A stretch of DNA of 7,854 bases, taken from the NCBI GenBank assembly GCA_022561895.1, contig JADFQH010000058.1:1-7854 (forward strand), written 5' to 3'. Positions 1-6,114 of the stretch are shown here, piece by piece. The first letter of the stretch is position 1. Every line of letters begins with the position of its first letter. Both the position numbers and the translations under genes were made by a program. This stretch comes from Methanobacteriota archaeon (GTDB taxonomy: Archaea; Halobacteriota; Halobacteria; Halobacteriales; Halalkalicoccaceae). Below the pieces are notes generated by a model. The model was not told where the DNA came from. It ran no database searches and saw nothing but the letters and a program-made list of their open reading frames with translations.

Positions 1-1
1 G

Positions 2-298
2 ATTCGCGCCCACTTGGAGTTCGCCACGATGGCTATCCGGGACGAGGAACTTAAGGCGGTCATGATGGAATCGTATGTGGGAGATACGGACGTGATTCGT
101 GGGCTTGTAGAAACCGGTATCGCCAAGGGCGAGTTCCGGGCCTTCGATTCGGATTCGGTGACCCGCCTGCTCTACGCGGCGGTGGACGGCGCGCTGATCC
201 ACTCTCAACTGTTGCCAGAGAATGAAGCGCCCTTGTCTGATGTAAGTCACGTTGTGAACACCCTGATCGAACTGCTGAAGGCAGATGACCATGAATAA
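2..298 (+). CDS. TetR-family transcriptional regulator, C-terminal part (5' end outside window)
   Basis: The frame is open from the left edge of the window to TAA at 296-298, so this is the end of a longer gene. TTG at 14 is only an internal Leu codon. The visible ~98 residues are helical and resemble the ligand-binding and dimerisation half of TetR regulators: a segment starting HLEFATMAIRDEELKAVM, then ETGIAKGEFRAFDSDSV, then LLYAAVDGALIHSQL. The DNA-binding HTH would lie upstream and is not visible. The gene overlaps the start of an ABC transporter ATPase gene by a few bases. TetR regulators often control adjacent ABC exporters, so it probably represses this transporter operon; that role is inferred from context. 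The family call rests on the C-terminal pattern alone. Confidence 0.7.
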   Translation: MRAHLEFATMAIRDEELKAVMMESYVGDTDVIRGLVETGIAKGEFRAFDSDSVTRLLYAAVDGALIHSQLLPENEAPLSDVSHVVNTLIELLKADDHE

Positions 299-2336
299 CG
301 AGTCCGGGACGGCGGCCGTGGGGGCGGGAAAGTCCATATTCCGCATCCGCGATCTCGTCAAGGAATACGAGATGGGCGAGGTGACGGTATCGGCGCTCCG
401 GGGTGTGTCCCTCGATATCATCGAGGGGGAGTTCGCGGTGATCGACCGAGGAGGAAGCGAGGCTTGAGGCCTCACGGTGGACGATCACTTTCTCATCCTG
501 AATCCCGATTCGGGTTCGCTCGACGCCGTCGGGTGATTCGAACACGCTGAACCCGGCTTCGTTCGCCTCAGCATGGATCGTTGCCCGGAGTTCGATCGTC
601 CGTCCGCGAACGTCGAGTGTTTGATTACTGTTCTCGACGGTGAGATCAGCGTGACGGGCGTGTGAGTGACGCAGGGCTTCGAGTTCGGGAATCGGACGCT
701 GTTTCAACTGGTCGTTCTCGATCGTGAGTTCACGCGGAATTGAGAGGGTCCCCGACCAACCCGCCTCCCACTGGGCACGCTCGTCGCGCAGTTCGGGGAT
801 CCAGCCCCACATTACGTAACGATCCTCGCCGAACAGCGACTGTGGGGCATAGAAGTCGCCGTGATCGAGCAGCCCCCGTCTCTCGGTGTGGAAGTCCTGC
901 TCTCCGAACTCCCCGAGAAAGTAGAGTACGTCCTCGTAGTTCGAGACGTGAAGCAGGTCGTACTCGCCGAGTTCCAAGAGCTCGGGACACTCCCACATCG
1001 CGCCTGTCTCACCGCTACCCACCAGAAGGGGACCGACGTACTCCCACTCGTCGAGATCCGGGGAGGTGTAGTAGAAGACCGCCCCGCCGACATCTCGAAG
1101 GCCTGAACCGATCAGGTGATGCCACCGCTCATCGGAAAACCAGATGCAGTGATCGCGGAACTCGGCCTCCCAGTGCTCGGAGCCGACGACGTTTTCGGGA
1201 ACCTCCTCGATGATCGGATTTCGAGGGTCTTTCTCCCATTTTCTGAGGTCCGAATCGAGTGCGTCCGCCCGACAGGGGAGCTGTCGTGTGTCCCGGCCAC
1301 CAGTATAAAAGATCGTCGCCGTCCCGTCGTTTTCGATCGCACACCCTGACCAGCAGCCATCCCGGTCGGGACCGTCGGGCGAGGGCGAAAGCGCGACCGG
1401 TTCGTCCTCCCAGTGGACCAGATCGTCGCTTACGGCGTGGCCCCAGTGGATCGTGCCGTGCATCGGCCCGCCCGGATTGTACTGGTAGAAGACGTGATAG
1501 CGGTCCTCGTACTCGATGATTCCATTGGGATCGTTGAGCCAGTTCGCAGGCGGCGTGAGGTGGTACTGCGGCCGAGACGGATTCTCGGCCAACCGCTCTC
1601 GCATCGCCGTCAACCCCGAGACCGAACGCGGTGCTTCGATACCGGGAGGATCGCCAGCCGAAAGCGTCCCGAGAAGCGTTCCGACCAGCTGTGAGCGATT
1701 GCTCGCACACGCTCCGTCCGCGGGACCGGCAAACGAGAGCGCACTTCCCGCCCCGATTACCGATCCCTCTTCGAGCATCCACGAGAACAGCGACAGCTGA
1801 CGAAAAACATCGAGATCGCCACGAACCGTCGCCGCGAGCGCCTCGCCACACGCCGGAAGAACGTTTTCGTAGCGAGCATAGGGAACCTCTTTTCCGGGTT
1901 CGCAGGTACGAACCCGAAGATCGTCGAACTCGGCGAACCCCGAGTCGTTGGCGTAGATCGATTTGAGCAGATAGCCCGTCGGCTCGGTGGTTTCTTCGTG
2001 CCCAGTGGCGTCGGGAACCACGGAATCGATTCCCAGTTTCTCGACGGCGGAAAGCGCATGCAGACTCAACAGCAGCCCGCCGCCGTCTTCGACGCAGGAT
2101 CGGAGGGCGGGAGCGGCCTCCGCAACTGTGCCATCGGGTGCGCTCTCCAAGGGATCGTCTCGGTGCCACCAGAGGGCGTCATAGCGATCGAGATCGGCGG
2201 TTCCGGCGGCGATCTCCTCGAATGTCACCCGTTCGACGAACGGAGAGACGGCCTCACACCACTCGATGGCCGCCCGCTGCTCTGTTGAAAGCTCGCCAGC
2301 GTGAAGGAATCCGACGGCCGCTGCGGGGTCGAACAT
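60..2336 (-). CDS. Glycoside hydrolase family 32 (levanase/invertase-like), C-terminus replaced by foreign antisense tail
   Basis: Predicted beta-fructosidase acting on sucrose, levan or inulin-type fructans. Residues ~1-240 form an N-terminal domain (AVGFLHAGELS, YDALWWHRD, EDGGGLLLSLHA) resembling a class I amidotransferase/ThuA-like fold; I believe this extension occurs in other haloarchaeal GH32 proteins. The five-bladed propeller starts at YHLTPPANWLNDPNG, with nucleophile D269. The transition-state stabiliser motif reads FRDH (D395) where FRDP is usual, and the acid/base is E449 in WECPEL. The C-terminal beta-sandwich begins near residue 550 and breaks at H633, before the expected DRSSVEVFAN-like strand. 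The frame then runs ~125 codons through antisense ABC and TetR sequence to a stop at 60-62, giving 758 residues. ATG at 2336 is chosen because homology begins there and a TATA-like box lies ~30 bases upstream. No signal peptide is visible. The catalytic domain is intact; stability without the full sandwich is doubtful. Confidence 0.85.
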   Translation of the reverse strand: MFDPAAAVGFLHAGELSTEQRAAIEWCEAVSPFVERVTFEEIAAGTADLDRYDALWWHRDDPLESAPDGTVAEAAPALRSCVEDGGGLLLSLHALSAVEKLGIDSVVPDATGHEETTEPTGYLLKSIYANDSGFAEFDDLRVRTCEPGKEVPYARYENVLPACGEALAATVRGDLDVFRQLSLFSWMLEEGSVIGAGSALSFAGPADGACASNRSQLVGTLLGTLSAGDPPGIEAPRSVSGLTAMRERLAENPSRPQYHLTPPANWLNDPNGIIEYEDRYHVFYQYNPGGPMHGTIHWGHAVSDDLVHWEDEPVALSPSPDGPDRDGCWSGCAIENDGTATIFYTGGRDTRQLPCRADALDSDLRKWEKDPRNPIIEEVPENVVGSEHWEAEFRDHCIWFSDERWHHLIGSGLRDVGGAVFYYTSPDLDEWEYVGPLLVGSGETGAMWECPELLELGEYDLLHVSNYEDVLYFLGEFGEQDFHTERRGLLDHGDFYAPQSLFGEDRYVMWGWIPELRDERAQWEAGWSGTLSIPRELTIENDQLKQRPIPELEALRHSHARHADLTVENSNQTLDVRGRTIELRATIHAEANEAGFSVFESPDGVERTRIGIQDEKVIVHREASSLASSSVDHRELPLDDIEGHTPERRYRHLAHLVFLDEIADAEYGLSRPHGRRPGLVIHGHLPSAVRSGCSQRDLHQTRALHSLATVESGSARRPPPRRAGGSPNPNRRPGTRPWRYRFLQAHESRPYLPHTIPS
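285..467 (+). pseudogene. ABC transporter ATP-binding protein (LolD/MacB-type), truncated after ~50 residues
   Basis: The first residues, including IFRIRDLVKEYEMGEVTVSA and then LRGVSLDIIEGEFAVI, are the classic N-terminus of a LolD/MacB-family ABC ATPase. Homologues continue directly into the Walker A loop (GPSGSGKST). Here the match ends at about base 443 and seven unrelated residues (DRGGSEA) lead to TGA at 465-467. Walker A, signature and Walker B motifs are all missing, so the product cannot hydrolyse ATP. Two starts are possible: ATG at 285, or ATG at 291, which is better placed behind the SD-like GAAGG at 277-281. Both overlap the TetR gene, indicating one operon. The loss coincides exactly with the break in the minus-strand GH32 gene. 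Confidence 0.75.
438..447. other. Rearrangement or misassembly junction between ABC ATPase and GH32 genes
   Basis: ABC ATPase homology on the plus strand ends with codons for ...EFAVI at about 443. GH32 homology on the minus strand ends with ...SSVDH at about 438-446. Both genes are interrupted within the same few bases, GTGATCGACC. The short string GTGATC makes sense in both parents: as Val-Ile in the ABC gene and, reversed, as Asp-His in GH32. This suggests a short-homology join. No terminal repeats, target duplication or transposase are visible. It could be a real deletion or inversion endpoint or an assembly chimera, and sequence alone cannot decide between them. Confidence 0.7.
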
Positions 2337-2361
2337 CAACTCGAAGTTGTACGCACGCGAG

Positions 2362-2370
2362 TAAAAATAT
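2362..2370 (-). promoter_or_regulatory. TATA-like box of the GH32 gene
   Basis: Read on the minus strand the sequence is ATATTTTTA, centred about 30 bases before the ATG at 2336. That is the spacing expected for a leaderless haloarchaeal transcript. There is no Shine-Dalgarno sequence before the ATG, which agrees with leaderless initiation. The run of five T lies just past the end of the helicase gene, so it might also help terminate that transcript. Confidence 0.55.
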
Positions 2371-2384
2371 GTGCAATCGTGTTC

Positions 2385-2464
2385 ATAAGGACGGTTGTAG
2401 TCCCATAGGCGGTGATCGCCGACCGCACAGACGATTACCGGTACATCGTTACAACCGTCCTTAT
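2385..2464. repeat. 15-bp perfect inverted repeat with 50-bp spacer between helicase and GH32 genes
   Basis: ATAAGGACGGTTGTA at 2385-2399 is exactly repeated in inverted orientation at 2450-2464. The outer arm touches the last base of the helicase stop codon, and the inner arm lies 15 bases upstream of the GH32 TATA box. Arm centres are about 65 bp apart. It could be a pair of regulator-binding sites, a small MITE-like remnant of ~80 bp, or a stem in the helicase 3' UTR. The flanks show no clear target-site duplication. Fifteen matching bases are very unlikely by chance in so short a gap. Confidence 0.75.
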
Positions 2465-4266
2465 CAGGCGGTTTCGGCCTCGTGTTCGAGGACGTTGACG
2501 CCCTTTTCGCGGAGATGGCGGAGCTGATCGCGGACGAACTCCTCTTCTTCGGTTCCGCGCGTTGCGAGCATGTAGACCTGTGCGCCCCCGACCGGCCGCA
2601 TCGTCCGACCCGCCCGCTGTGCGCCCTGTCTGCGCGATCCCCCAAGCCCGGAGGCGACGATGGCGACCGTCGCTGCCGGAAGATCGATTCCCTCGTCGCC
2701 GACCCGCGAAATGAGCAGCGTATCGCGGGTGCCGTGGCGGAACTCCGAGAGCAGGCGCTCGCGTTTCGCATAGCGGGTTTCGCCACTGAGAAACGGAATC
2801 TCGAGTTCCGCTTCGTACTCCTTGCCCTGATCCAGCCAGTCGACGAAAATCAGCGTCTTTTCGTTCTCGTGGGCATCGAGCAGATGGCGGATCTCTTCAA
2901 GCTTCATGGGGTTCGAGGCGGCAGTCTGACGGCGCTCGTGGCCCAGCGCACTCGCGTACTCGGCTTCGGCCTGCTCGGAGTGCCACGGAACGTACCGAAT
3001 CTCGACATCCGGCTCCATCACGAAGCCCGCCTCGAACAGCGCGGACCAGTCGGTGCCGATCGGCGGGCCAATGAGTGTGAAAATTTCGGCTTCGTCGTCC
3101 GATTCCCTGACTGGCGTGGCGGAGAGTCCGAGTCTGTGCTTTGATTGCAGGTCTGTACTCTGTCTAAAAATTGGTGCGGGGATGTGATGGCATTCATCAT
3201 ATACGATCAGTCCCCACCGGCGTTCGTCGAACAAGCGGCGGTGACGATCCATTCCTGCTGTTTGGTAGGTGGCGATCGTCACCGGCCGGATCGCCTTTTC
3301 GCCCCCGTGATACTCACCGATCTCGTCTTCTTCGAGCGAGGTGTGTTTGAGCAACGATTCGTGCCATTGATTCGCAAGTTCACGCGAGGGCACTAGTATG
3401 AGAGTTTCGCCGCCGACGGCGGCCATCGCGCCCATGCCCGCAACGGTCTTGCCGCTTCCGGGCGGCCCCACGAGAACGCCCGCCTTCTGACTGGTGAATC
3501 GTTCGACCCACTCGCGCTGATAGTCGCGCAGGCTAAGCGAGAGGTCAATGTCGAGGTCGTCGCCGGTGTCGAGGTCGCGGGCGTCCCGGACCGGATAGCC
3601 CTCGTCGTAAAGAACGCGTTTGATCTCGGCCTCACTGCCCTCGCGCACCCAGCTTTCGGTCTCGGAGATGGGGGCGTGAAGCTGGGACTCATCGAGGACC
3701 CGCCGGGCGACGTTGCCCATCAGGCTCTCGCTATCCGCATCGAGAACGGTGTAGCCGTCTTCATGACTCTTGAGGACGAACTGCCGGGCGCGTTTCCACT
3801 GGCGGGAGATCCATTCTTCTAAATCCTCGTGGCGCTCGTCAGTCACCCGCCGGAGGGCGATGAGGAGATCCGCAAGATCGTCATACGGCCCAGCCCAGAT
3901 GTCCTCTTCCCGGATGCGATAGAGCGAGTCCCCCGATCCGGTGGTATCGACGAGGTAGGCGAACGTCGAGAGTCGTGCACGAGTGAACTGCTCAGGATGC
4001 GAGACGACGAGTTCCCGCCGATTGGGAAAGGTGACGACGCGCTCGCGGGTCGCCTGTTCGTCCCACTCGGTGGGATACCACACCACTGGATCGCGCTCGA
4101 CGTTCCGATGACCGATTTTTCCATCGTCAGCCAGTTCCGAGAGCCAGCGATCGGCCTCCTCCTGTGTGCAGTCCGTAACGCGGGCTACCTCCTCGGCGGT
4201 GAGGACCGGGTGGCCGAGGCTCTGGATGGTCTCGTAAAACTCCTCGATCGATCGGTTATCGGTCAC
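2464..4266 (-). CDS. XPB/Rad25-like superfamily 2 DNA helicase
   Basis: A 600-residue ATP-dependent DNA helicase of the archaeal XPB/Rad25 type, which acts in DNA opening during nucleotide excision repair or transcription. Residues ~15-60 look like a helix-turn-helix-type domain, followed by an N-terminal accessory domain to ~240. Helicase domain 1 has a Q-like region (SLRDYQREWVERF, 245-257), Walker A GPPGSGKT (267-274), DECHH (357-361) and motif III SAT (382-384). After it, RESD (387-390) sits where XPB proteins carry the RED motif. Domain 2 contains IFVDWLDQGKEYEAEL (473-488), DEGIDLP (524-530) and QRAGR (550-554, motif VI). The start is GTG at 4266, as no earlier or nearby ATG fits. It lies 35 bases after the unknown 117-residue gene and is probably in the same operon. 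A weak TATA-like TTTA near 4291-4297 could give extra internal transcription. Haloarchaea often carry several paralogues, so no numbered symbol is given. Confidence 0.9.
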   Translation of the reverse strand: MTDNRSIEEFYETIQSLGHPVLTAEEVARVTDCTQEEADRWLSELADDGKIGHRNVERDPVVWYPTEWDEQATRERVVTFPNRRELVVSHPEQFTRARLSTFAYLVDTTGSGDSLYRIREEDIWAGPYDDLADLLIALRRVTDERHEDLEEWISRQWKRARQFVLKSHEDGYTVLDADSESLMGNVARRVLDESQLHAPISETESWVREGSEAEIKRVLYDEGYPVRDARDLDTGDDLDIDLSLSLRDYQREWVERFTSQKAGVLVGPPGSGKTVAGMGAMAAVGGETLILVPSRELANQWHESLLKHTSLEEDEIGEYHGGEKAIRPVTIATYQTAGMDRHRRLFDERRWGLIVYDECHHIPAPIFRQSTDLQSKHRLGLSATPVRESDDEAEIFTLIGPPIGTDWSALFEAGFVMEPDVEIRYVPWHSEQAEAEYASALGHERRQTAASNPMKLEEIRHLLDAHENEKTLIFVDWLDQGKEYEAELEIPFLSGETRYAKRERLLSEFRHGTRDTLLISRVGDEGIDLPAATVAIVASGLGGSRRQGAQRAGRTMRPVGGAQVYMLATRGTEEEEFVRDQLRHLREKGVNVLEHEAETA

Positions 4267-4301
4267 TGAACGTGGCTACGACGGGCGCGGCTAAACGACT
4301 T

Positions 4302-4655
4302 TCACTTCCCGATGACAGCCGCCGAACGAACGTCGAGGGCCGTTTCGAACTCCTCGCGGCGCCCCTCGCGTTTGCCAAAGCGTTTTAGCTGCTCTTCGTG
4401 GGCGCGTTCGAGCGCGTCGCGTTCGCGCCGTTCGAGTCCGAGGTTTTTTTCCATTTCCTTCCAGTGATCCGTAGGAACGAAAAAACAACAGATGTCGTCG
4501 TCCTCGTGGGCGAGTTCGTAGCGCCGACGATACGATTCGAGATCCGGTTCGAGGATTCGCTGAGCCTCTTCGAGCAGCGAGAAGAGTCGGTCGCCCGTGA
4601 CGCTCGCTTTCGCGGTCGCGAGCAGGACGACCTGTCCCTCGATCGGACTGCTCAT
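4302..4655 (-). CDS. Conserved-looking hypothetical protein, charged and helical, 117 residues
   Basis: I do not recognise a named family. The protein starts with a beta-strand-like stretch (GQVVLLATAKASV, 7-19), then helices, then DDDICCFFVPTDHW (52-65) with a paired CC at 56-57. It ends in a long, highly charged helical region (66-105) that could form a coiled coil and is rich in both Arg/Lys and Glu. No membrane segment or signal peptide is seen, so it should be cytoplasmic. ATG at 4655 overlaps the TGA of the preceding gene as ATGA, giving strong translational coupling to the DUF1952-like gene. It also lies directly upstream of the helicase. The context suggests a role beside the SAMP-like module, but no function can be assigned from the sequence. 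Confidence 0.8.
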   Translation of the reverse strand: MSSPIEGQVVLLATAKASVTGDRLFSLLEEAQRILEPDLESYRRRYELAHEDDDICCFFVPTDHWKEMEKNLGLERRERDALERAHEEQLKRFGKREGRREEFETALDVRSAAVIGK

Positions 4656-4906
4656 CCGCCCGCACGCATCGCCTTCTGGGCGAACTTTTCGATCAGCGGC
4701 TCTAAGGACTCTTCGTCTCCTTCGAAGACGATCGTCACCTCGGTCAGTGAGAGGCTTCGTCCGATACTGACTTTCTCGGCCGACAGGTCGGCCTCCCAGT
4801 CCTCGCCGACGACCCGGTCGTCGCTTTCGACCTCGCCGCCGAGGTTCGAGAGATAGTGGCGGGCGAGGCGCTGGCTAATTCCTCGAAACGAACGCTCTTC
4901 TCTCAT
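4652..4906 (-). CDS. DUF1952-like small protein (MoaD-related C-terminal domain)
   Basis: An 84-residue protein beginning MREERSFRGISQRLARHYLS, with a central strand pair (KVSIGRSLSLTEVTIVFEGD, 45-64) and a C-terminal helix ending RAGG. It resembles the DUF1952 domain, which in a Thermus MoaD-related protein is, to my knowledge, fused behind a MoaD-type ubiquitin fold. Here it is a separate gene immediately after the SAMP3-like gene, whose stop overlaps its start (ATGA, 4903-4906). That supports a joint role in sulfur-carrier or protein-modifier chemistry, perhaps as a binding or regulatory partner. The terminal Gly-Gly is notable but occurs outside a ubiquitin-like fold, so it may be coincidental. 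The domain assignment comes from recalled similarity and is moderately secure. Confidence 0.65.
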   Translation of the reverse strand: MREERSFRGISQRLARHYLSNLGGEVESDDRVVGEDWEADLSAEKVSIGRSLSLTEVTIVFEGDEESLEPLIEKFAQKAMRAGG

Positions 4907-5187
4907 TGTCCACCGGCAACCGGCGGGAAGAGGCTGACCGTATCGCCCGATTCGAGCGATGTTTCGGGTCCCTCCTCGTGAGTCACGTCCCGACCGTTTT
5001 TGAGGATCGACAGTTGGGGCTGAATCTCGCCACTTCCATTGAGCAGTCGTCCCTCTAACTCACCGAACTCGCCTTCGATGTCGGAGAGCACCTCTCCGAT
5101 CGTCACCCCCTCGTCGTACTCGCGTTCGATCGTCTTCTGGCCGATCGCCTCTCTGAAGGTCGCAAACGAGCGCAGTTCGAGATTCAT
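4903..5187 (-). CDS. samp3: SAMP3/MoaD-like ubiquitin-like small archaeal modifier protein
   Basis: A 94-residue beta-grasp protein closely resembling Haloferax SAMP3: it starts MNLELRSFATFREAIGQK, has ILKNGRDV (61-68), and ends with LFPPVAGG. The C-terminal diglycine of this family is adenylated by an E1-like enzyme (UbaA). It is then used as a thiocarboxylate sulfur carrier, for example for molybdopterin, or joined to lysines of target proteins. Here the diglycine (92-93) is followed by one extra Gln, created where the stop overlaps the next gene's ATG, so activation may need removal of one residue. ATG at 5187 is chosen over longer forms because family homology begins there and a TATA box lies at 5211-5219, the leaderless spacing. 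It is the first gene of the operon ending in the helicase. The symbol reflects resemblance only. Confidence 0.85.
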   Translation of the reverse strand: MNLELRSFATFREAIGQKTIEREYDEGVTIGEVLSDIEGEFGELEGRLLNGSGEIQPQLSILKNGRDVTHEEGPETSLESGDTVSLFPPVAGGQ

Positions 5188-5210
5188 ACCGGTGAGAGGG
5201 ACGCCGTAGG

Positions 5211-5219
5211 TATAAATAT
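5211..5219 (-). promoter_or_regulatory. TATA box of the SAMP3-helicase operon
   Basis: On the minus strand the sequence reads ATATTTATA, centred about 28 bases before the ATG at 5187. This is a strong match to the archaeal TATA box at leaderless spacing. It lies in the 62-base gap after the membrane-protein gene that ends at 5250, so the SAMP-to-helicase block probably starts its own transcript here. Confidence 0.7.
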
Positions 5220-5249
5220 CGGTTTTCGTTGAGGAGAGATAGCGAACGA

Positions 5250-5687
5250 TCACCGTCGAAGACGTGTACCCAACGCACCGGCGAGCGCGCCGAAGCAGAC
5301 CGAAAGCCCGAGGAGCGCAGCGAACCCGACGGTCGAAAGTGTCTCGTAGGCGAGTACGAGCGGAACTCGAAAGAGCGATCCCGCCCCTACGGAGATCGAC
5401 ACCGAGACCGCGGCCATCAGCCCCGCAGTAAGAAGCGTAACAACAGCGCCCTGAAGCGCGCCGCTTGCACCTCGTCGGGTGAGATAGCCCGCCGTCACGC
5501 CGCCACAGAACAGACAGAGGGTCGTAAAAACGAGGCGAATCTCCGTCGTAAGTGGCCCGGCGATCGAGACAAGGATGGCAAAAACGCCGAAACAGAGCCC
5601 GGCGGCGACCGCGCCGCCGTCGAATGCTCGCGCTCTCCCCGAGTTCGATTGGAGCTTTCGGGCGTACGCCGGGTCCTCGTCGTTCAT
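5250..5687 (-). CDS. Four-helix membrane protein, DUF5518-like
   Basis: A 145-residue protein with a short charged N-terminus (to ~22) and four predicted membrane helices at about 24-43, 51-70, 77-101 and 118-140. The pattern GGVTAGYLTRRGASGALQGA (62-81), with Gly-rich helices joined by a short Arg-containing loop, resembles the DUF5518 family common in haloarchaea. The function of that family is not known. ATG at 5687 overlaps the TGA of the preceding 127-residue gene as ATGA, so the two are translationally coupled. The protein should sit in the cytoplasmic membrane. The family call is tentative; the membrane topology is clear. Confidence 0.75.
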   Translation of the reverse strand: MNDEDPAYARKLQSNSGRARAFDGGAVAAGLCFGVFAILVSIAGPLTTEIRLVFTTLCLFCGGVTAGYLTRRGASGALQGAVVTLLTAGLMAAVSVSISVGAGSLFRVPLVLAYETLSTVGFAALLGLSVCFGALAGALGTRLRR

Positions 5688-6067
5688 AGAGCGTCGCTCA
5701 GCCGGATGCCGTCGTCGACGAGCCGCGAGTGGCGCTCCTGATCGAGTTTCTCCGCGAGCGCCTCGTGATCGTAGAGCTGCTGGATCAGCGCGTACTGAAA
5801 ATCACACCACACCTCGGCGTAGATCGAGGACTGACCCCACGCGCGAAGTTCGACGATGTATCCATCATACCCTTCCCAGCGTTCTTCGAGCCTATCGAGT
5901 ACATCCGCGGCGGCGCTCGCGGCGGACTCCTCGCCCTCCGCGATGGCGGCGTTGATATAGCCCTCGTACTGGTCGATCTCGCGTCCCATCGCCATGAGCG
6001 TCTCGTCGCTGTCTTCGGGCAGGGTTTCTGCGAGTTCGCGGGGAACGGCGAGGCTGATTTCGTCCAT
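5684..6067 (-). CDS. Hypothetical acidic cytoplasmic protein, 127 residues
   Basis: I do not recognise a domain. From MDEISLAVPRELAETLPEDS the protein is very acidic and mostly helical, with an Ala/Glu-rich central helix (AIAEGEESAASAAADVLDRL, 41-60) and an aromatic stretch (YDGYIVELRAWGQSSIYAEV, 67-86). There is no signal peptide or membrane segment. ATG at 6067 is preferred to the longer reading from 6172. The extra N-terminal residues of the longer form are non-acidic and Cys/Pro-rich, unlike coding sequence, and a TATA-like CTTTATC lies ~26 bases before this ATG. It overlaps the downstream membrane-protein gene by ATGA, so the two products may act together. Confidence 0.75.
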   Translation of the reverse strand: MDEISLAVPRELAETLPEDSDETLMAMGREIDQYEGYINAAIAEGEESAASAAADVLDRLEERWEGYDGYIVELRAWGQSSIYAEVWCDFQYALIQQLYDHEALAEKLDQERHSRLVDDGIRLSDAL

Positions 6068-6089
6068 GGGAGGGCATGGGACGCATGGG

Positions 6090-6096
6090 ATAAAGA
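6090..6096 (-). promoter_or_regulatory. TATA-like box before the 127-residue gene
   Basis: On the minus strand the sequence reads TCTTTATC, centred about 26 bases before the ATG at 6067, fitting a leaderless transcript. It lies in the 47-base gap after the membrane gene ending at 6115. The match is weaker than the SAMP promoter. Confidence 0.4.
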
Positions 6097-6114
6097 CCTG
6101 TCCGACCCGTTCCA

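Noticed and set aside
1129..2169. Long 346-codon minus-strand reading frame inside GH32
   Set aside because: It is a shifted-frame shadow of the GH32 gene with Arg/Ser-rich, low-complexity composition and no recognisable domain.
2337..2786. N-terminal extension of the GH32 reading frame upstream of 2336
   Set aside because: It runs antisense through the helicase C-terminus, is Arg/Ser-rich, and bypasses the TATA-like box; GH32-type homology starts at the ATG at 2336.
2482..3144. Plus-strand 220-codon reading frame opposite the helicase
   Set aside because: It is antisense to clear helicase motifs and contains no family signature.
4898..4910. Programmed -1 frameshift fusing the SAMP-like and DUF1952-like proteins
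   Set aside because: The frames are suitably offset, but no slippery heptamer or downstream stem is visible at the ATGA overlap; coupling by re-initiation is simpler.
5188..5253. Longer start for the SAMP3-like gene
   Set aside because: The extra 22 residues cover the TATA box, are not acidic and do not match the family; the ATG at 5187 fits both homology and promoter spacing.
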